Assembly (NCBI GenBank): GCA_030998225.1
Contig: JAPYXD010000678.1
Coordinates: 1,832,501 to 1,896,500 of the forward strand
From: Diplolepis rosae
Lineage: Eukaryota > Arthropoda > Insecta > Hymenoptera > Diplolepididae
Direction: 5' to 3'
DNA: 64,000 bases
The notes beneath the pieces are model-generated. The model did not search any database. It saw nothing but the letters and a program-made list of their open reading frames with translations, and was not told the DNA's origin. Below, one piece after another: positions 47,241-59,065 of this stretch. How positions within the stretch are numbered: position 1 is the stretch's first letter; each line of letters begins with the position of its first letter. Both the position numbers and the translations under genes were made by a program.

Positions 47241-48074
47241 CACTCGAGATTCCCTATAACGAGGTTACCTGTAACAAGACCTCCCCTTTACGAGCGCGTC
47301 ACGGTTTCCCATAACGAGCAGACGATCGACCCCTCCTTCCCCACTACCACGGAATGAAGCACGCTCGAATTTGAAACAGTAATCAATGAGTTTGATGGCT
47401 TTTATCACAAATTAATGAGAAAATAATTGGTCAATTATTGAAAAATTACTTAATTGTGTAATTTTACAGTATTTGAAATGAAAAATTTAATATTTTTTTT
47501 TCCAATCTGGAGTTTTCAATATTTTGGAGTAAAGTCGGTTATCGAACATTAAAATTGCATGAGTTTTTTTGGAAATTTTGATATTTCACACATTACTGTA
47601 GATAAGTGAAATTCTCCCTTTTTAAACAATATGTATGAAAATTGTATATAATAACAATTAATCAGTATGTATAATTTTTCGCAGTTTATTATTTTGATCA
47701 ATACTACATGTGTAATTTATATTACTGTTTATTACGTTTATCATGAAGACTTTTCTTTTTTTCTGGAAATATTTAAAAATACACCTGATAAGCATAGATA
47801 TTTTTATTATTATATTATTATATTTTAAGTATTTTGAGTACATACCGTCAAATAAGTCAATTCCATGTTGAATACTCGCAAAAATCTTTTTTATACGCTT
47901 TTTCACTATGTACATACAGTTATTCACATGGCATCACTGACATACTGACTGCACGCATCATATAATGCGCATAACAGCGCCTAGCAACAAGTAGGATATG
48001 GAGGGGATCCCTCTCGCGCTCGTTGCAAAGAGGTCTCCGATGCTCGAGCTTCTCGTTATAGGGAATCTCGAGTG
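47241..48074. mobile_element. 834-bp TA-flanked transposon, pogo/Tigger-like ends
   Basis: TA|CACTCGAGATTCCCTATAAC on the left and the exact complement followed by TA (48075-48076) on the right. The CCTATAACGAG motif repeats internally near both ends. No transposase remains. Confidence 0.88.
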
Positions 48075-48128
48075 TACTTATTTTCTCCGTGTAACTTTGA
48101 GAAAATGTAATTTACATTTACAACACTA

Positions 48129-48357
48129 CACTGAAAAAAATGGTTAGGAAAACCAACTACTTCGATTTGTAAAATATGCCTCAGCTATTTTATTAGTTAG
48201 CACAACAATTTTTATTGTTGGTGTTACTATCTCAATTGTTATCACAAGAACTTGGGTAGTAACAGCAACATAAAAAATTGTTGTGCTAACTAATAAAATA
48301 GCTGAGGCATATTTTACAAACCGAAGTAGTTGGTTTTACTAACCATTTTTTTTAGTG
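48129..48357. mobile_element. 229-bp palindromic MITE, TA target
   Basis: TA|CACTGAAAAAAATGGTTAG and inverted right end CTAACCATTTTTTTTAGTG|TA. The arms pair over nearly the whole length; the centre is near 48240. Confidence 0.92.
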
Positions 48358-48394
48358 TATAAAATTGTTATTATTTTTTATATAAAATTACAAA

Positions 48395-48480
48395 AAATAA
48401 ACTTGAATGTATGCAAAGAATATAAGACCGAGCGCGAAGCGCGACGATCGAATCACGCGCCCTAGGAGCGCTCAAATTTG
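48395..48480 (-). repeat. R1 head fragment
   Basis: Reverse complement of the R1 GC-rich head: AGCGCGAAGCGCGACGATCG and GAATATAAGACCGAGCGCG. Confidence 0.75.
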
Positions 48481-48946
48481 TTGTTCTTTTGTTTATAACT
48501 GTATGTTGGGGAGCATTCATTTCAATTATTAATTGTCAAATTCACGTAAAATCTTTAAATCAAAATGCACGTAATTTTTAACCAGGATTTGCATATTTTT
48601 GGTCGAAATATTGGCAAAGGATAAAGCTATGCAATCTAGATGTACCTGTTCGGGTATTATGGAAGATGATAGAGAAAGTGTGGGGTGTGAATCGTCGAAA
48701 GAGGGTGGCCGTGACTTTTTTACGAGTAGGAGAAATAGTGTTTGGCAATAAAGGGGTGAAGGGGGAAGAGTGAAGGGTCTCGGATCAGAGAGCAAGAGAG
48801 AGAGAGAAAGCAGTCAACCGTGAATACGATACGGCATCAATCGGCATGAGTCGGCATCAGTCGGTATGCGTTTGCCATTGAGAAGCTATAATCCTTGTTC
48901 CTCGTTCCTTGTTCGCCGGGACTACCCTCCTGGTCCTCGAACCTAC

Positions 48947-49042
48947 CCGGTTTCCTGCAGGACGATTTGTATCTTTCAATTGCCGAAATTATCTCTTCCA
49001 CAGGCGTCGACTGCATTGTTATCCCTTTCACCATCTCGAATT
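48947..49042 (-). CDS. Orphan coding-exon candidate, 96 nt
   Basis: Acceptor CATCAGGTTGCAG and donor AAACCGG|GTAGGT bracket an open frame: EMVKGITMQSTPVEEIISAI, then ERYKSSCRKP. It is protein-like, with a helical, charged segment. The frame also stays open past the donor to 48837. Family not recognised; partner exons not found. Confidence 0.35.
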
Positions 49043-49525
49043 CTGCAACCTGATGAGAATTTGATAGTTCTCTTTTTTCCAAATTTTATAACTTACCCTA
49101 GTGTAACTTTCAAATAGGATATAATCCCGCACCGAATTTTCGGATTTATTTCCATACTATTAGAAAAAATATATCAAAAAGTTGAGAACATTTCATAAAT
49201 CTCCTAAGTTTTAGGAAATTTTTCCCATGAAAAGCGGAAATTATTCCAAAAAAAACGGAAATTTGTTCACTTTTTTGTGACCTTGTTTTACTTAAATTAT
49301 GAAGTATAACAATTTTTCCTAATAAACTGGATATTTCTTCGATCAAACATGTAGGAAGTATTTCCAGTTCTATGTCGGAAATATTTCCGACTATATCTTT
49401 CGACAAATTTACGACCCATTTGTATTCTAAGCTGTCCGACTATTTTTGGAAAAATTTCCGAAAATTTTTTACAGTCAACTAAGCCACTGTGCAGATATTT
49501 ATTTCTTTAATTAAAAAAAAAGCAA

Positions 49526-49617
49526 TCAAGAAATCTCTTTAAATTAAAGAAACTTTTCTTTGACCGTATAACAAAATGTACAAATTTGTTTGATTCAAAG
49601 AAACTTTTTTCTAGATG
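49526..49617 (+). repeat. R7 dispersed repeat, copy 1
   Basis: CTTTTCTTTGACCGTATA and TTGTTTGATTCAAAGAAAC are shared with 53050-53140. Confidence 0.75.
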
Positions 49618-50557
49618 CTGATAGATTTGATTACGTTCTTGTTATTTTTACACAATAAGAGATGTATTGGCCAAAGAGTAATTTTATCGTAGATGTTTGT
49701 CTTTGAAAATAAGGTTTATGTTTCAAAATAGAGACGTGTGACGTGATTGGAAATTAAAAATCGCTTTATCGCTGCCTTTCGCAGTGCAAATGCATAATAT
49801 TCGTGATTGTTGGCACAAACTTTTTCCGTACGTTAAGCGCGAATAGAAGTATATGTAAGTAAGGGAATGTGTAAACAATAGCTATATGCGTATGCCTATT
49901 GAGAAAAGTTTCGAGAGCTTTGAGAGTCTCATCAGTTAACACACAAAGCTAAAACAGCAGCCTGTCACTCGTGAAACGAATTCCTGAATCCTCTACGACC
50001 ACAGATTATATCTCTTTTTTATTCTTTCTCACATAAATGCTACAAAAATACTTCCACTTAACTCGTTTAGCTGAATTTCAAAAATATACATAGATTGTAT
50101 TCCAATTGTTTATTATCACATTATACATAATTATACATTTATACTTAGATGTATTGTATATTTTCACAAGCAGACAAAATTCAAGGACATTGCGAGAATT
50201 TTTTTTTAGCAAAACCTTCGGATCGAACATTATCTATTAGATAGGATCCCTAAACTCTTCCCCATCACCAGACGAGGTATGTCGACGGGTCCGAAGCCCT
50301 AAGAATTAATTAGACCTAATGAGTAGAACTCGGGTTCTTTGTTCTGAATTTATACCGTCAGAAATCAATTCTTAGTGAAAAAATTTTGCCTCGGAAAAAA
50401 TTGGGCTCCAAATTTATTTAGATATAAAACTTATGATTTATATACGGAAAAAAATAATCACATTTCATTTTACTTAAATCAATATTCAAAAATAGTACAT
50501 ATTTTTTCATTTGCGCATAGATATTTTCATATATACTTTCTCTAAATTGAATATCTA
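49618..50557. other. No gene seen
   Basis: Unrecognised AT-rich sequence. Confidence 0.35.
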
Positions 50558-50650
50558 TGCTGTTAGAAATGTTCGTGAATTTACAAAATTTTTATGTTAC
50601 AAAGGTAACGTAAAATTTGACGATATTTATGATGTTTTTGAGTAAAGGTT

Positions 50651-50930
50651 CCGTTGCTGGAATGATAATTCTACACTGATAAATAAAAAATTCTGAATTT
50701 ATCAGTTAGTTTTATTAGCATAATTTTTTGAATCAATAATATAAATGCTTTTGGCAGAAATACTATAGATTTAATAGCATTTTTTTCTCAGTGTAGTATG
50801 CATTTGGCGGCCAATTGTGGATCAAACTGATCCAAACGGCGACACTGGCCCAATAACAATAGCAGAGTGTTGGCTGTCGAGATTGGGCCAATATTATGCT
50901 GTATTATCAGCTTCGGCAATTCGCACTTGG
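50651..50930. mobile_element. 280-bp insertion in R2 copy B
   Basis: R2 reads GAGTAAAGGT before and GGTATCTTAAAA after, leaving a GGT overlap that could be a 3-bp target duplication. The inserted sequence has a GGCCCAAT/ATTGGGCC inverted pair and itself carries a MITE. Confidence 0.65.
50674..50793. mobile_element. 120-bp MITE nested in the 280-bp insertion
   Basis: TA|CACTGATAAATAAAAAA and TTTTTTTCTCAGTG|TA; short inverted ends and a TA target. Confidence 0.75.
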
Positions 50931-51061
50931 GGGTATCTTAAAAATGCAAAAACTGTACTGAATTTTCTGAAATTTTTCTTAATATTATGAAACTTGAATG
51001 AATTTTCATAAAATGTATTGTTTTGAAATTACCAAACTGTAAAAGAATTTTTTCAGTTACA

Positions 51062-51340
51062 CACGGAGAAACTTTTCATATCAAATTTTACTATAGTATT
51101 TTTCAATTTAGGGAAAAACGTATCATTTTGAGAATTTTTCTTACTAAAAATACGAAACTTTATAATAATGATATGAAACTTCAGCATAGTTCATAGCAAA
51201 TTTTACTATAGTTTATACTAAAGTTTCATATGATTATTATAAAATTTAGTATTTTTACTAACAAAAATTCTTAAAGTAATACGTTTTTCCCTAAATTGAA
51301 AAATACTATAGTAAAAATTGATATAAAAAGTTTCTCCGTG
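51062..51340. mobile_element. 279-bp palindromic MITE with CACGGAGAAA ends
   Basis: The termini CACGGAGAAACTTTT are inverted; the arms pair over more than 100 bp each (TTTTTCAATTTAGGGAAAAA). The flanks share CA on both sides. It interrupts the R2 sequence CAGTTACATGTAAC known from the 63.6-kb copy. Confidence 0.88.
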
Positions 51341-52009
51341 CATGTAACTCCTGTTACAAGTTTTAGAATTTTCAGATACAAGTATCGGAATATTCAACAC
51401 TTTCTAACTGAAAATAAAGAAATTGTTTCTTAAATTTAATAAAAAGTAACTGAATTTTCTGGAATTCTATCTTAATTTTACGAAGCTATTTACTAAATAA
51501 AACTCCATTCACGTGTTTCGGGAAATTACGGTAGAAATTTCGAACAGTGTACAATTTCTATAAATATTTTTTGGAGCAACACTTCAGCTATTCAAAATGT
51601 CAAAATGTTTTTCCATCCAAATTAATTCTAGACTAAAGTTTCTTGAAGAATGGCATTCAGGTATTCGTATATTCAGAATCTTGAGAATTTCAAGAAACAC
51701 CCATGTATAATGCATATGCAGAAGAATGGTATTTAAAAAAGTTTTTTTTTTCTTGGTCTCTAAAAACTGATTTCAAGTGCTTCCAAAGAGCTGAGGCTAG
51801 TAAAACCGTCGGGTTTCTATAGAATTTTATACCTTTGACCGCGCAGAAACATTCAGAAAATCCGAAATAACTTTTCCTACATTCTCTTGCGTAGGTCAAG
51901 CTGATGGTTAGTGAGTCATGTTTTCTTTACAGTTACAGTAAGCGAATAATGAAGATTCATCGCATGATTTCTGCTTGATTTCGTTATCACTCAAGAAATA
52001 TATATTTAT

Positions 52010-53052
52010 ATCAAACAAATTTTGTGTAATTTGATACTGAAGATCATGTCAATTTTATAATATTGTAGATGTGAATTACATTTTCACAAAGTTACCAAAT
52101 TTTTTGATTTTCAATGAAAAAGGAAATTCAATTTATTTAAGGCTCTATCAGTTTTAAGGAACACATTCTCATCATGATACTCGCCCTTCGCGCTCGATAT
52201 TCTGTATAAATTTCTGTAAGTTTTTATTAATTTACATGATTTAAAAAAATGTATCTTCTTTCAAATATCTCAAAAAGGAAAAAAAATTCGTAGACTGTTT
52301 TTAAGCAAACGATTTTTTTATTTTAATGCTTATTTTGTATCTCAAATATTTTGGTTAAAAAATAAAATTTTTGATTTACAATAGTGTTTTTTTAAAACCA
52401 AAACATAAAATATAAATCTTGTCAAAAAATGTCCTACTGAGAATTTGTAGACCTCATTTGCGCACATTATTCTACATCTGAACGTTTTTTTCATGTCTCA
52501 CATATTTTGTTTAAAAAATAAAATTATTGAATTTTAATCGTATTTTTTAGAATTAAAACGAAAAATAGACCTTTTATCAAAAACCATGTCAGACAAAATT
52601 TGTTGACCTTATTGAAGTGAACAATTTTGCATTCGTACGTTTTTTTCGTATTGACCATATTATGGTTAAAAACTTGAATTTTCGATTTTCAGGAGCATTT
52701 TTTTAAATTAAAAAGAAAAATATACATCTTATAAAAAAATGTGACGATTCAAATTTGTAGATCTTTTTGTCTTTTTTTTGCTACAATAAGTTTTAACATA
52801 TTGTAATTTTCCTAATTTTGTTTTAATCGAAAAATATTATTAGGATAATTAAGAGAGAATTATGAGCACTGTCAGAAACCAGTTTTGGAATTATGAATTT
52901 TTCCAAATAGTTTTTTAGAAAAACACAAAAAATGCTTTTATTTCCAGTTTTTTCTGACTCGGGGTGTCTCAAAACGTAAAGATATGATGAAAATTCCGAA
53001 AGTGATTTTCCATATAAAACCAATACCTTCTCATATGATGAGAATATAAAAA
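52010..53052 (+). mobile_element. R1 repeat, copy c, diverged
   Basis: It aligns with R1 from GTAATTTGATACTGAAG to the tail hairpin (TTCTCATATGATGAGAA). The GC-rich head and the (GACA)n block are missing or decayed. Confidence 0.78.
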
Positions 53053-53140
53053 TAATTGGGAAATTTCTTTAAATCAAACTTTTCTTTGACCGTATAGCAA
53101 TGCACTAATTTGTTTGATTCAAAGAAACTTTTTTCTCGAT
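53050..53140 (+). repeat. R7 dispersed repeat, copy 2
   Basis: Matches 49526-49617 with small gaps. It abuts the R1 tail. Confidence 0.72.
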
Positions 53141-54097
53141 ATAGTCTTCATAAAAACCGTATTTTTCAATGAAAAAATAGAATCAAGTGCACAGAAAAAA
53201 TAAGGTTTCAAAAGAAAACGCGTTAAATTCAAACAGAACTAGATTTAAGCTAAAAATAAATGAAAGCGGTCCTTTTTAAGTTTGTTGACATTCATTTTGA
53301 ACTCTTATTATTTCCGTCTGCTCAAATAATAAATGATACAATTCCACAAATTTTATTTAACAACATTCGATAGTTTCTAAATTAATAATATGTGTGAATA
53401 AAAACATGTAAAAATGAATGATGCGAAATTTGCAAAAGTATACACATGCTTTTCTATATCGATGGTCCCGAGCGACTTTGACTTAACTCTCAAACAAGTT
53501 TGGGATAAAAATGATAATGAGGTAAAGATCTATCCTACATGAGAGTGTAAAGTAGCAAATTTCGATTTTTCATTCAGAAAAGGGCATGTTCTCTTTTATT
53601 GTAAGTGCAAATTATGATATAATCATATCATATAATTTACATCAATTATAAGTTTTAAAAATGTTTCATTGTAATGTTGCATCACAAAGTAACTTTTTGG
53701 TATTTGATTTTAATTTTTTTTCTGCACTCAAATACACATCAATACGATAGTTTGACATGATAATATATTTATTTTTAGTTATGATTACAACAAGAAAAAG
53801 TATAGATTAATTTTGGGTTATTAACAAAAAAAAATTCAATTCTCACGAATTTTTGATTTAAATGTAAATGACGGATTGGCAATCGATTTTTAATATTTGA
53901 TTATTAACTTTCCACTTCTGTGTATTAAAGTTATTTTTTTTTTTCACAATCTGTGATGTATCGCTTTTTTATAAATATATTGAAATAAGGAAAACTTATA
54001 AGAGTAATATTTTTAAAATGACTCGCAAACTTGATACAGCTTTTGTTCTCTAAAACTGTAAAATAAGAGTTACAACAAAATGTTAAATCGATTTCAG
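53141..54097. other. No gene seen
   Basis: AT-rich; ORFs without recognisable features. Confidence 0.4.
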
Positions 54098-54919
54098 TTA
54101 AGGTGGTCTCCTCATCAGTCAGCTTCAAAAAATCGATTTTTTTTTTGTTGCTTCAATCGTTAGAATTATTACCTGAGAATATTCTTGCAAAGTTTCAAAG
54201 TATAGCTGATTAACATCTCATGCCTGTAAGTTTCCTTTAATTTGATTTTTTTCCTTCGAAAAACTTTAAAGCCCATTTTATAAAAAATTTTTTTTTTTTG
54301 AAATTCCGTGCACGATTACAAAAAAACTATAAAAGCTATGTATACAATTAAAACACCGTTTTTTAGATAATTTAATTGTGCACAGACTGAGTTAAAAAAA
54401 TGTATTAAAAAATCTCTTTTTACAATGTTATTAACGCACTTAGGGGAGAAGCGGCGAAATTGGCGCATCTAATAGAAAGTGCGAGTTTAAAAAGAAAGTA
54501 TATGACTAAAAATTATGAAAAAATATTTATTTAATAGCTGGATATCTTTTCTATACTTTCCAATGGATAAAGATTGCATTGAAAATTATTAAAGCAGGTT
54601 TTTATTCAGATTTCCGAAGGACTGCACCTGCGTCAATTTACCCGCCATGTCGGGTAAATTGACGCACTAATATTATAATTTTCTCTTGCCACGTATTAGT
54701 TATATTTTCATAGATTTAGAATTACATTTCAGTAGCAAAGGTTGATGAAAAGAGGTAGTTATAATTTGAAACTAAATTTGAGATAGTATATCAAGATATG
54801 TGAAGTTTTTTATTCATATTCTGGACTTACATTGACCCTTAATTAATAATTGAAGATATATGTTGATGTTGGTAATTGGCTTTAGGGTCCAAGGTTGATA
54901 AAAACTCAGAGTTTTACAT

Positions 54920-54961
54920 AATCAGACGTTTCGGCTCTGTTCGGAGCCCTCATCAGTGATT
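54920..54961 (-). ncRNA. Hammerhead-ribozyme-like motif, unit 1
   Basis: Minus strand: stem I AATCA/TGATT, core CTGATGA, stem II GGCTC/GAGCC with a 6-nt loop and one extra G, GAAAC, then cleavage triplet GTC. All core bases are present; stem III is minimal AC/GU. Confidence 0.8.
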
Positions 54962-55319
54962 TATTCAAATCTAAAAATACAGAAAAAGGTTTTGCTAACA
55001 TAGGATATTTTGTATAAAAAATTTTTTGTAAAAATTTTTAACAAGTTCTACATCGAAGTAAGAGAATCCTTTGGTTGTATTTTACTCTTAGCTGTACGTT
55101 GATTTGTGAAAATTTCTTTAAAAAGGAGAGGGTGTGATAACCATAGTTGGTTTTGATCCTCGCGAAGAAGTCATTTCCTCTTCTATTGCTTTGATTGCCC
55201 ATAATTTTAATATTCATATTCTGGACTTACATTGACCCTTAATTAATAATTGAAGATATATGTTGATGTTGGTAATTGGCTTTAGGGTCCAAGGTTGATA
55301 AAAACTCAGAGTTTTACAT

Positions 55320-55361
55320 AATCAGACGTTTCGGCTCTGTTCGGAGCCCTCATCAGTGATT
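55320..55361 (-). ncRNA. Hammerhead-ribozyme-like motif, unit 2
   Basis: Identical to the unit 1 motif, exactly 400 bp away. Cleavage at both would release a 400-nt RNA. Confidence 0.8.
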
Positions 55362-56947
55362 TATTCAAATCTAAAAATACAGAAAAAGGTTTTGCTAACA
55401 TAGGATATTTTGTATAAAAAATTTTTTGTAAAAATTTTTAACAAGTTCTACATCGAAGTAAGAGAATCCTTTGGTTGTATTTTACTCTTAGCTGTACGTT
55501 GATTTGTGAAAATTTCTTTAAAAAGGAGAGGGTGTGATAACCATAGTTGGTTTTGATCCTCGCGAAGAAGTCATTTCCTCTTCTATTGCTTTGATTGCCC
55601 ATAATTTTAATATTCATATTCTGGACCTTTATTCACATAAACCAGCCAAAGTTAAAATATATATTATATTTGTACAATAAAATACTGGCAATTGTGGATA
55701 TTTCAGTGAATATTCAAATTGAAATCATTTTTATAGAGAATTATTTGAATTTGTAATTAGAAGTATATACAATTATTAACTTTAGAAGACTTATAAATAA
55801 TAGAAACAATCAATCAAAAATACAAATTTTTTACTTACATTGCTTTCACATCTTAAAATCGAGAAAACTTTCAAAACACTGTCAGACTGCAAATTAATTA
55901 TTAAAAATCGCTTTTAAAATGCCTTAATACCTCAAACTTAAAAAAAAAATTTAACCACTGATTGTTCAAATGAATATAACCTTACAAAGTCGTTACATCA
56001 GTTTTGCGAACCACATTACCTCCCATGTCACAAAAAATCTTAAGAAAAAGATTAGCAGAAAAGTCCAGCAACATATATCTATATATTAATAATTGTGTAC
56101 TTACTATCTTCTTTATATTTTCAATCATAAACATCCGAGCACTTGACTTCAGTCACCGGTTTCCAGAAACACAACACGTGTGCCAACTTCGCCTCTGATT
56201 TGAATCTCGTATGCGCCAATTTTGCCGCAAGTGTATCGTTCATTAATTAAATACTTTTTACGTAAAATGCTTATTTTTTCATACAAATATTCTATCCTAA
56301 TCGTAAGATTAAATATCAAAGATTATAAAATCGTTGCATTAATCTAATTCACCTTGAATTACTATTATTTAACGATTTAACTCAATGGCTTCGAACATAA
56401 CCATTATGCCAAAAAACGATTAATCGCAATAAAACTGTATTAAGCAATTAGATTTTTATAATGTTTTCTATTAAATACATATCATACAAGAATGCACACG
56501 ATAGAACTATTTTTATTTTTTGTTATGTTATCATTTTCTGAAAAATAGGGTGCGCCAATTTAGACGACGCGCCAATTTCGCCGCTTCTCCCCTACTGCTA
56601 AAAAAAGGCCGAAAAATCGAGTACTTTATTAAAAAATGACTAAAATATTTAAATTTCAACTTTCAATCACCATAATAGACTATGCTGTGCAGAAAAGCCT
56701 TCCGAATAAGGAAGTATTTTAATTTTTTGTTTCAGGTAAAAATTACGGGCTGAATTTTTCACGGAGTTTGAGTTGTCCGCGGCGACCTGCTGCGCGAGAT
56801 TGTTTATAAATCCGCCATTTTTATTTATTTTGACATTCAACAAAATTTTTATTATTGAATAAATATATGTTTAAAGATACGCAAAAGATCATTTGTTTCT
56901 CTTGCTGTTTTCATGTTCAAAAAAAAATCCTAAAAAACCGCTAATTT

Positions 56948-57522
56948 GAAAGAGAAAAGATTATTTTTCATGAAAAAAATTTGAAACACAAAAAAATAAT
57001 TTTATTAATAAATTTTATTTTTGCTCAAACTTATTTTCTTATCGCTTCGAGCCAAATTTTCAAAAATGATGCAATTCTAACAAATCACGGTTTATTTTTT
57101 TAGGAAAAAGATTCTCTACAACATGACCGTTTCCAATTTTTGAAAATGAATTCTTTAATGGCTGAAATTATAAAAAAACAATTTTTCAAAACAAAATATT
57201 TACAAACAAATTGCTGTATTTGATAATAATTAATTCAATTTCAAAAATAGGAAACGGTCATGTTGTAGAGAATCTTTTTCCTAAAAAAATGAACCATGAT
57301 TTATTAGAATCGCATCATTTTTAAAAATTTGTCTCGAAGCGATAAGAAAATAAGTTTGGGCAAAAATAAAATTTATTAATAAAATTATTTTTTTATTTCA
57401 AATTTTTTTCATGAAAAATAATCTTTTTTCTTTCAAATTAGCCCTTCAATAATAATATTGCTATTCTTGAAAGGAAAATTATCTATTTTTGCCTGAGGTC
57501 TAATTTTCGTGAACGAACTACC
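56948..57522. mobile_element. R5 element, left-truncated, TTAA right flank
   Basis: A palindromic body (TAAGAAAATAAGTTTGGGCA; TCTCTACAACATGACCGTTTCC and its complement). The right end GAACGAACTACC is followed by TTAA (57523-57526). Confidence 0.82.
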
Positions 57523-57526
57523 TTAA

Positions 57527-58268
57527 GTCAAAATATAACTGACATTTTCAGTTGAGTCAAAATGGAACGGAGATTTTCAGTTAGGACAGTTTGTTCACTT
57601 GTTTGCGAGTTAATTCAAAGTCGCTCGGGACCATCGATATGTAGGTTTTTTATGAATTGTGATCTGATTGTTGTAATGTTGCAGGACAGTATATAATGAA
57701 GAAAATTCAAGGAAGGGCGGAAAAATGAAGAGTAAAAGGTAAAAAAAAAAGAAAAAAGGAAAAAAGACTGCACACGGACATTAAGAAGTGAACAATTGAT
57801 TGTCGAGGGACGTGGACCTTAGACCTACCCACTTACAACTCTCACCTCACCTCAATGTCCCTTTGGAGTCATAACCGTCAGCAGACAATGAACAGAACCA
57901 CACTGGATTTCCTCCGTCATTCTTCCTCCCACAAATTAATCTTGACTGTCCCTTTTTGGGGGACTAGTGCGAAGTTACGGAAATCAAGCTGAACAATTTG
58001 GACATAAATTGGCTTCCATGAACCAATATATCGTCTGCGTTCTACTTTCGCACATTTATCCTTATTATTGAGAACATTGAGGTTCATATTAAATTAGAAG
58101 TTGATGACATATGCCTTCTGCGCATTTCCTGATCTCCCGTGTAATTACATTTGTTTTCCAAATTATTAGACAATTCGCATTTATGAAAATTTAGAGTTTT
58201 TGTGATACAATTAAACTTATTTTGTTTAAATTAATTTTAAGTTTACTAGTATGCGTTTATTTACATAC
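57527..58268. other. Mostly unassigned; a GC-richer patch near 57.77-58.05 kb
   Basis: No gene assembled. The minus strand has a short ATG frame starting MTEEIQCGSVHC that ends near a GAG|GTGAGG donor at about 57853; too weak to call. Confidence 0.3.
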
Positions 58269-58765
58269 ACTGTTAGAAATGTTCGGAAATTTGGAAAATG
58301 TTTATGCTACAAAGGTAACGTAAAATTTGACGATATTTATGATGTTTTTGAGAAAAGATATCTTAAAATTATGAAAAATGTACTGCATTTTCTGAATTTT
58401 TAAAAAATATTATGAAACAACTGAATTTTCATCAAATGTATCTTAAAACTACTAAACTCCAGAATTTTTATAAAATTCATCATAAAATTACGAAACTATA
58501 ACAAAATGTTCAGTTATAAGTAACTGCATAAAACGTCAGTTATCCAAAATGTTAAATTATTCCTGTTACAAATTTAAGAATTTCCAGAGACAAGTATCAG
58601 GATATTCAACACTTTGTAACTAAAAATTAATAATTTCTTACCTAAAATTTACTAAAACGTAACTGAATTTTCTGATTTTCCATCTTAATTTTACGAAACT
58701 GTTTACTAAATAAAACTCCATTCACGTGTTTCGGGAACTTACGCTAGAAATTTCTATAACAATGT
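58269..58765 (+). mobile_element. R2 MITE, copy C
   Basis: CTGTTAGAAATGTTCGGAAA to GAAATTTCTATAACAATGT; the body matches copy A. Confidence 0.88.
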
Positions 58766-58819
58766 ATTTTAAGCAATGATTGAATTTTAGCTATAAAATT
58801 ACTTCTTTTGTTTCACACT

Positions 58820-59065
58820 AATCGAAAAATCACATAAAATTTACTGATTTAGAGTAAAAATGCACTGATTGAATAAAATTAGTAAAAAAGACTGATTGGG
58901 ATCAACATCAGAATTCAGAATTTTATTACGAACAACATTCAGAGAGTCGTTTCTAGCTTCTAAATCACTTTATTGACAAATTTGAAATACCTGTTTTTTA
59001 TGGATTGTCAGTTAAAAATGACTGATTGCATGGCAAAAATTACTCAAATTTAGAGTGTACCAAAT
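58820..59065. repeat. R3-like decayed copy
   Basis: Scattered ACTGATT half-sites and the end AAATTTAGAGTGTACC resemble R3, but the alignment is loose. Confidence 0.4.

Larger units (their letters stand above)
50558..51550 (+). mobile_element. R2 MITE, copy B, carrying two later insertions
   Basis: The R2 ends (CTGTTAGAAATGTTCG and GAAATTTCGAACAGTGT) and body are interrupted at about 50651-50930 and at 51062-51340. Removing both leaves roughly the same length as the intact copies. Confidence 0.88.
54817..55627 (-). mobile_element. Retrozyme-like tandem dimer, 400-bp units, exact copies
   Basis: Comparing 54811-55210 with 55211-55610 base by base shows no difference. The array ends 11-16 bp into a third unit (TATTCATATTCTGGAC). 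Immediately outside, TTTATTCA occurs on both sides (54809-54816 and 55628-55635), a probable target duplication. Each unit has one hammerhead-like motif on the minus strand, and there is no coding frame. Tandem hammerhead-bearing units of this size are the published structure of metazoan retrozymes, which are thought to depend on Penelope-like enzymes. Confidence 0.85.
54443..56592. mobile_element. TA-flanked TIR transposon hosting the tandem ribozyme dimer
   Basis: TA|GGGGAGAAGCGGCGAAATTG on the left; complement and TA (56593-56594) on the right. The internal palindrome TGCGTCAATTTACCCG/CGGGTAAATTGACGCA near 54628-54666 looks like subterminal repeats. Without the 819-bp nested insertion it would be about 1.33 kb, close to the 42.8-kb element. 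No transposase frame. Confidence 0.88.
54102..56947 (+). mobile_element. R6 element, second copy, split by a TA transposon
   Basis: TTAA (54098-54101), then GGTGGTCTCCTCATCAGTC and AAAAAATCGATTTTTTTTT as in the 19.4-kb copy. After the inserted element (54443-56592) the R6 body resumes with AAAAAATGACTAAAAT and the TTCAGGTAAAAATTACGG block. The right end is replaced by an R5 element. Confidence 0.75.

Noticed and set aside
49890..49945. Minus-strand CTGATGAG followed by GAAAC
   Set aside because: A short stem II is possible, but there is no GUH triplet after GAAAC and no stem I.
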